Below are positions 61,867-64,000 of a DNA stretch of 64,000 nucleotides, in pieces; positions within the stretch are counted from its first letter, which is position 1, and each line of letters opens with the position of its first letter. The position numbers and the translations under genes were made by a program. Below the pieces are notes generated by a model, which did no database searches, was not told the DNA's origin, and was given only the letters and a program-made list of their open reading frames with translations. Source of the stretch: UBA8296 sp031581145 (lineage in GTDB: Bacteria > Bacteroidota > Rhodothermia > Balneolales > Balneolaceae); contig JAVLBP010000001.1 in the NCBI GenBank assembly GCA_031581145.1, positions 172,908 to 236,907 on the forward strand, in the 5' to 3' direction.

Positions 61867-61879
61867 TTACGGTTGAGAC

Positions 61880-62551
61880 TTGTTGAAAGTTGATGCAATT
61901 TACTCCCAAATCGACTCGATCGCCAATACCAGATCTGTTGTGACCTATTTACCCAATTTTTTGACCATCCTTCGAGGGTTCGCGGGTCCATGGATACTAT
62001 GGCTCTTTTACACTGGAGGCATTGCATCTCCAGGCATTGCTGCACTTGCATTTAGTAGTTTATTATTAGCCTCGTTCACGGATTATTTAGACGGAGTCCT
62101 TGCAAGAGCCTTCAATGCAGAATCGAAGCTAGGGGCCATGCTAGATCCCTGGGCAGACAAAATCTTGGTACTTAGCGTCTTTGCGATTCTCCCCACCCTT
62201 GATGCAGAGCTTTATCCATGGTGGTTATTTGCTATCATCGCCTCACGTGAACTTCTCATGGAAGGGATTCGTGCTTGGCGTAGATCAAAAAGGCACATGT
62301 CGCATGAGGACCCCTCTAGTCCACTTGCTTTGCCAGTTCAGTGGAGTGGTAAAGTGAAAACCACAGCTCAGATGATCTTTATCCACCTCGCTTTAGGGCT
62401 ACATCTTTTGGATCTCCTGCCTTATCCAGCGTATGTGATTTCTGGGCCGATCTTAAGTTCTTGGGCAATGTTTTGGTTGTATATTGGCACCGCTGTGCTC
62501 ACGGTTTGGAGTGGACTAGACACGCTACGATCATCTAAACCGGCTCAATAA
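61880..62551 (+). CDS. pgsA: CDP-diacylglycerol-glycerol-3-phosphate 3-phosphatidyltransferase
   Basis: Membrane enzyme of phosphatidylglycerol synthesis. Seen: the full CDP-alcohol phosphotransferase signature DYLDGVLARAFNAESKLGAM then LDPWADK (DxxDGxxARxxxxxxxxGxxxDxxxD) and about five TM segments. Start: no ATG occurs early; TTG at 61880 or 61883 gives up to 223 residues, while GTG at 61940 gives MTYLPNFLTILR, closer to the family N-terminus, so the real start may be 61940. It is followed by pgpA, the next step. The gene lies 13 bases from the divergent cinA start. Confidence 0.9.
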   Translation: MLKVDAIYSQIDSIANTRSVVTYLPNFLTILRGFAGPWILWLFYTGGIASPGIAALAFSSLLLASFTDYLDGVLARAFNAESKLGAMLDPWADKILVLSVFAILPTLDAELYPWWLFAIIASRELLMEGIRAWRRSKRHMSHEDPSSPLALPVQWSGKVKTTAQMIFIHLALGLHLLDLLPYPAYVISGPILSSWAMFWLYIGTAVLTVWSGLDTLRSSKPAQ

Positions 62552-62554
62552 CGT

Positions 62555-62613
62555 ACCGAACCTTTCAAACATGCCGAACTCTATCATTTGCTGAACTCAA
62601 CATTATGCTGAAT
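62555..62613. repeat. 17-bp imperfect tandem repeat, four units, before pgpA
   Basis: CCGAAC-like words recur at 62555, 62573, 62590 and 62607 (spacing 18, 17, 17): aCCGAAC, gCCGAAC, gCTGAAC, gCTGAAT. The pgpA start reads ATGAACCGAA, sharing the same word. The array occupies most of the 75-bp spacer. Confidence 0.8.
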
Positions 62614-62626
62614 CAAAAGCCATAAG

Positions 62627-63148
62627 ATGAACCGAAAAGAATCCTTAGCCACCATGATGGGCATCGGGCATCTTCCTTATGCTCAAGGGACTGTGGCCTC
62701 ATTCACCATTTTGTTAGAAAGTTACATTGTCTATGCCCTACTCTCGTGGATATCACTACCGACTCCGGGACTCTGGATGGGGATTTTGTATGGACTTTCA
62801 TGCTGTGTTTGGTCTTGGATCACCCTTTGGGCTGCCGAGGAGATGATTCAAACCCATGGACCCGATCCCTCCGCATTGGTCAGTGATGAAGCGGCTGGAA
62901 TGTCCTTTGTCATCTCTGTCATGTTTTTGTTGGGTGAATTTTATGGCGACGCCCTACAGATGAAAGGGTGGATTACGATCACCTTGGCGGTTTGTTTTTT
63001 TCGGGTGTATGACATCACCAAACCATTAGGTATTCGTCGTCTTGAACGAGTCTCAGCCGGAAATGGTATATTATTGGACGATCTCGCTGCGGCGTTTGCT
63101 GCCGTTGCAACAACGGTTGGTTTAATGATCGTATTGATGATGATTTAA
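62627..63148 (+). CDS. pgpA: Phosphatidylglycerophosphatase A
   Basis: Dephosphorylates phosphatidylglycerophosphate to phosphatidylglycerol, acting after PgsA. 173 residues, four TM segments. Seen: MGIGHLPYAQGTVAS (family form GxGxxPxAPGTxGS), DPSALVSDEAAGM in the conserved acidic region, VYDITKPLGIRRLE and GNGILLDDLAAAF, the diagnostic end blocks. It directly follows pgsA across a short spacer with repeats; pyrE follows after 9 bases. The assignment is firm. Confidence 0.92.
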   Translation: MNRKESLATMMGIGHLPYAQGTVASFTILLESYIVYALLSWISLPTPGLWMGILYGLSCCVWSWITLWAAEEMIQTHGPDPSALVSDEAAGMSFVISVMFLLGEFYGDALQMKGWITITLAVCFFRVYDITKPLGIRRLERVSAGNGILLDDLAAAFAAVATTVGLMIVLMMI

Positions 63149-63157
63149 TTTTTACTC

Positions 63158-63817
63158 ATGACAGACACACCCATTCAAATCCACGATTCAGGACTTGCAA
63201 GGACGTTGGCAGGCCATCTCCTTGACATTCACGCTGTTGTCCTCAAGCCCAATGAGCCCCTTACTTGGTCCTCTGGCTGGAACTCTCCTATCTACTGCGA
63301 TAACCGACTCACATTACGCTATCCCAAGATTCGATCGCTCATTCGTGACGGATTTATGGACATTCTTAATGGGCTTCCAAGCAAGCCTGACGTGATTACA
63401 GGAACCGCCACAGCAGGGATTCCACATGCCGCCTGGGTGGCAGATCAATGTACTCTACCCATGGCTTATGTGCGTGGGAAAGCAAAAGCGCATGGATTAG
63501 GCAACCAAATTGAGGGGGGCATTGACAAGGGAGAGCAAACGGTCGTGATTGAGGATTTAATCTCCACTGGCGGATCCGCACTTGGCGTCATTGATGCTTT
63601 AGAGTTTGTGGGGGTAGAAGTGACGGCCTTGCTAAGCATTTTTACCTATGGCTTTGCCCAAGCCAATGACGCTTTTGCCCAAAAAGGTATCCCAGTGTAC
63701 AGTCTCACAGATTATGCTACGCTGCTTGACGTTGCGGTGCAAAAAGGTACGGTGTCTGGTCAGGACTTACAGACGCTCGAGGAATGGAGGCTATCCCCAG
63801 AAACATGGCCTGACTAG
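63158..63817 (+). CDS. pyrE: Orotate phosphoribosyltransferase
   Basis: Pyrimidine synthesis: orotate + PRPP to OMP. 219 residues, normal. Seen: SGWNSPIYCDNRL near the N-terminus, GTATAGIPHAAWVAD, MAYVRGKAKAHGLGNQIEGG (flexible loop), and PRPP-binding VIEDLISTGGSAL. These are the diagnostic PyrE blocks. It follows pgpA by 9 bases and converges with a luciferase-like oxidoreductase gene. With upp it represents pyrimidine synthesis and salvage in this window, though far apart. Confidence 0.95.
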   Translation: MTDTPIQIHDSGLARTLAGHLLDIHAVVLKPNEPLTWSSGWNSPIYCDNRLTLRYPKIRSLIRDGFMDILNGLPSKPDVITGTATAGIPHAAWVADQCTLPMAYVRGKAKAHGLGNQIEGGIDKGEQTVVIEDLISTGGSALGVIDALEFVGVEVTALLSIFTYGFAQANDAFAQKGIPVYSLTDYATLLDVAVQKGTVSGQDLQTLEEWRLSPETWPD

Positions 63818-63874
63818 TGGATGGACTGATTGAGGCTATCAACCCCGCTTGAGAGATCATCCTTCTAAAGGTGA

Positions 63875-64000
63875 TCAATAGGGCAATAAAGGGCGAACCT
63901 CCTGCCCCAACAGATGAATGCTTTGCAAGTATTGCTCTTGGGATAATTCGGCCACATTCATGTGGAGCCTCATCTCCTCAATACCGCCTAAAGCTTCACT
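63875..64000 (-). CDS. Luciferase-like (LLM class) flavin-dependent oxidoreductase, C-terminal fragment, cut by window end
   Basis: Open frame of 42 codons from the window edge to a TGA at 63875-63877. The translated tail reads ...GGIEEMRLHMNVAELSQEQY, then LQSIHLLGQEVRPLLPY, which fits the LLM-class end (GG...l.lnv.gls.e..l.Si.l.g.eV.P.l). The start lies outside. The stop lies 57 bases from the converging pyrE stop. Only the tail is visible, so the enzyme's substrate cannot be inferred. Confidence 0.6.
   Translation of the reverse strand, partial: SEALGGIEEMRLHMNVAELSQEQYLQSIHLLGQEVRPLLPY

Overview
The window is a gene-dense stretch of chromosome (no gap between genes reaches 300 bases) from a Bacteroidota/Rhodothermota-type bacterium, probably a free-living marine relative of Rhodothermales or Balneolales. 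The evidence is two TonB-dependent receptors with an N-terminal carboxypeptidase-regulatory-like domain, a DUF4249 lipoprotein beside one of them, a PorD-like (DUF4835) protein of the type IX secretion system, a bacillithiol deacetylase (BshB1), a tmRNA whose tag appears to start with glycine (GNDYNYSLAA), and starts without visible Shine-Dalgarno sequences. No ribosomal RNA, tRNA, CRISPR array, prophage or complete insertion sequence was seen.

Layout. 1-2.4 kb: end of a sodium:alanine symporter, then upp and a HAD phosphatase. 2.4-7.1 kb: secreted metallophosphoesterase and a TonB-dependent receptor. 7.07-8.07 kb: a ParE-type toxin-antitoxin pair enclosed by a 24-bp perfect direct repeat that covers the 3' end of the adjacent tmRNA gene, like a tiny integrated island. 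8.1-10.6 kb: floA and an NfeD protease. 10.7-14 kb: second TonB receptor with DUF4249. 14-17.2 kb: rpiB, glyA, tatC and an FKBP-like lipoprotein. 17.2-20 kb: alanine racemase and a phytoene-dehydrogenase-like oxidoreductase. 20.1-21.9 kb: sppA. 21.9-37.8 kb: an unbroken minus-strand run read from right to left as two MacB-type permeases, three small YqjD/YqjE/YqjK-like envelope proteins, TolC, MacA-like adaptor, ATPase, two rhomboid proteases, ispG, an alpha-amylase lipoprotein, a thioredoxin-like protein without cysteines, a class IV aminotransferase, folC and rho. 37.9-45.7 kb: bshB1, inositol-monophosphatase family gene, dnaG, sucD, glgC and glgA. 45.9-49.1 kb: an NatAB-like ABC exporter and PorD. 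49.2-52.2 kb: two poorly recognised outer-membrane proteins. 52.3-58.6 kb: pgk, cysteine desulfurase, small membrane protein, long-chain acyl-CoA ligase, a Fur-family regulator, ftsX. 58.7-64 kb: another outer-membrane barrel protein, cinA, pgsA, pgpA, pyrE and the end of a luciferase-like oxidoreductase.

Most genes are housekeeping or envelope genes. Joint functions visible: MacAB-TolC-type efflux (30.6-37.8 kb), folate synthesis (class IV aminotransferase plus folC), glycogen synthesis (glgC-glgA), phosphatidylglycerol synthesis (pgsA-pgpA) and membrane-microdomain maintenance (floA-nfeD).

The most unusual property is a recurring structure rather than a gene. Many spacers, and several disordered protein linkers, are built from short, regularly spaced imperfect tandem repeats with periods of 9, 11, 12, 14, 16, 17, 20 or 25 bp (15, 21 or 24 bp in coding sequence). 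They often begin at a start or stop codon, as if gene borders had been copied several times. The tmRNA-flanked toxin-antitoxin cassette is the second item worth follow-up. All functional calls come from reading motifs by eye; no database search was run.
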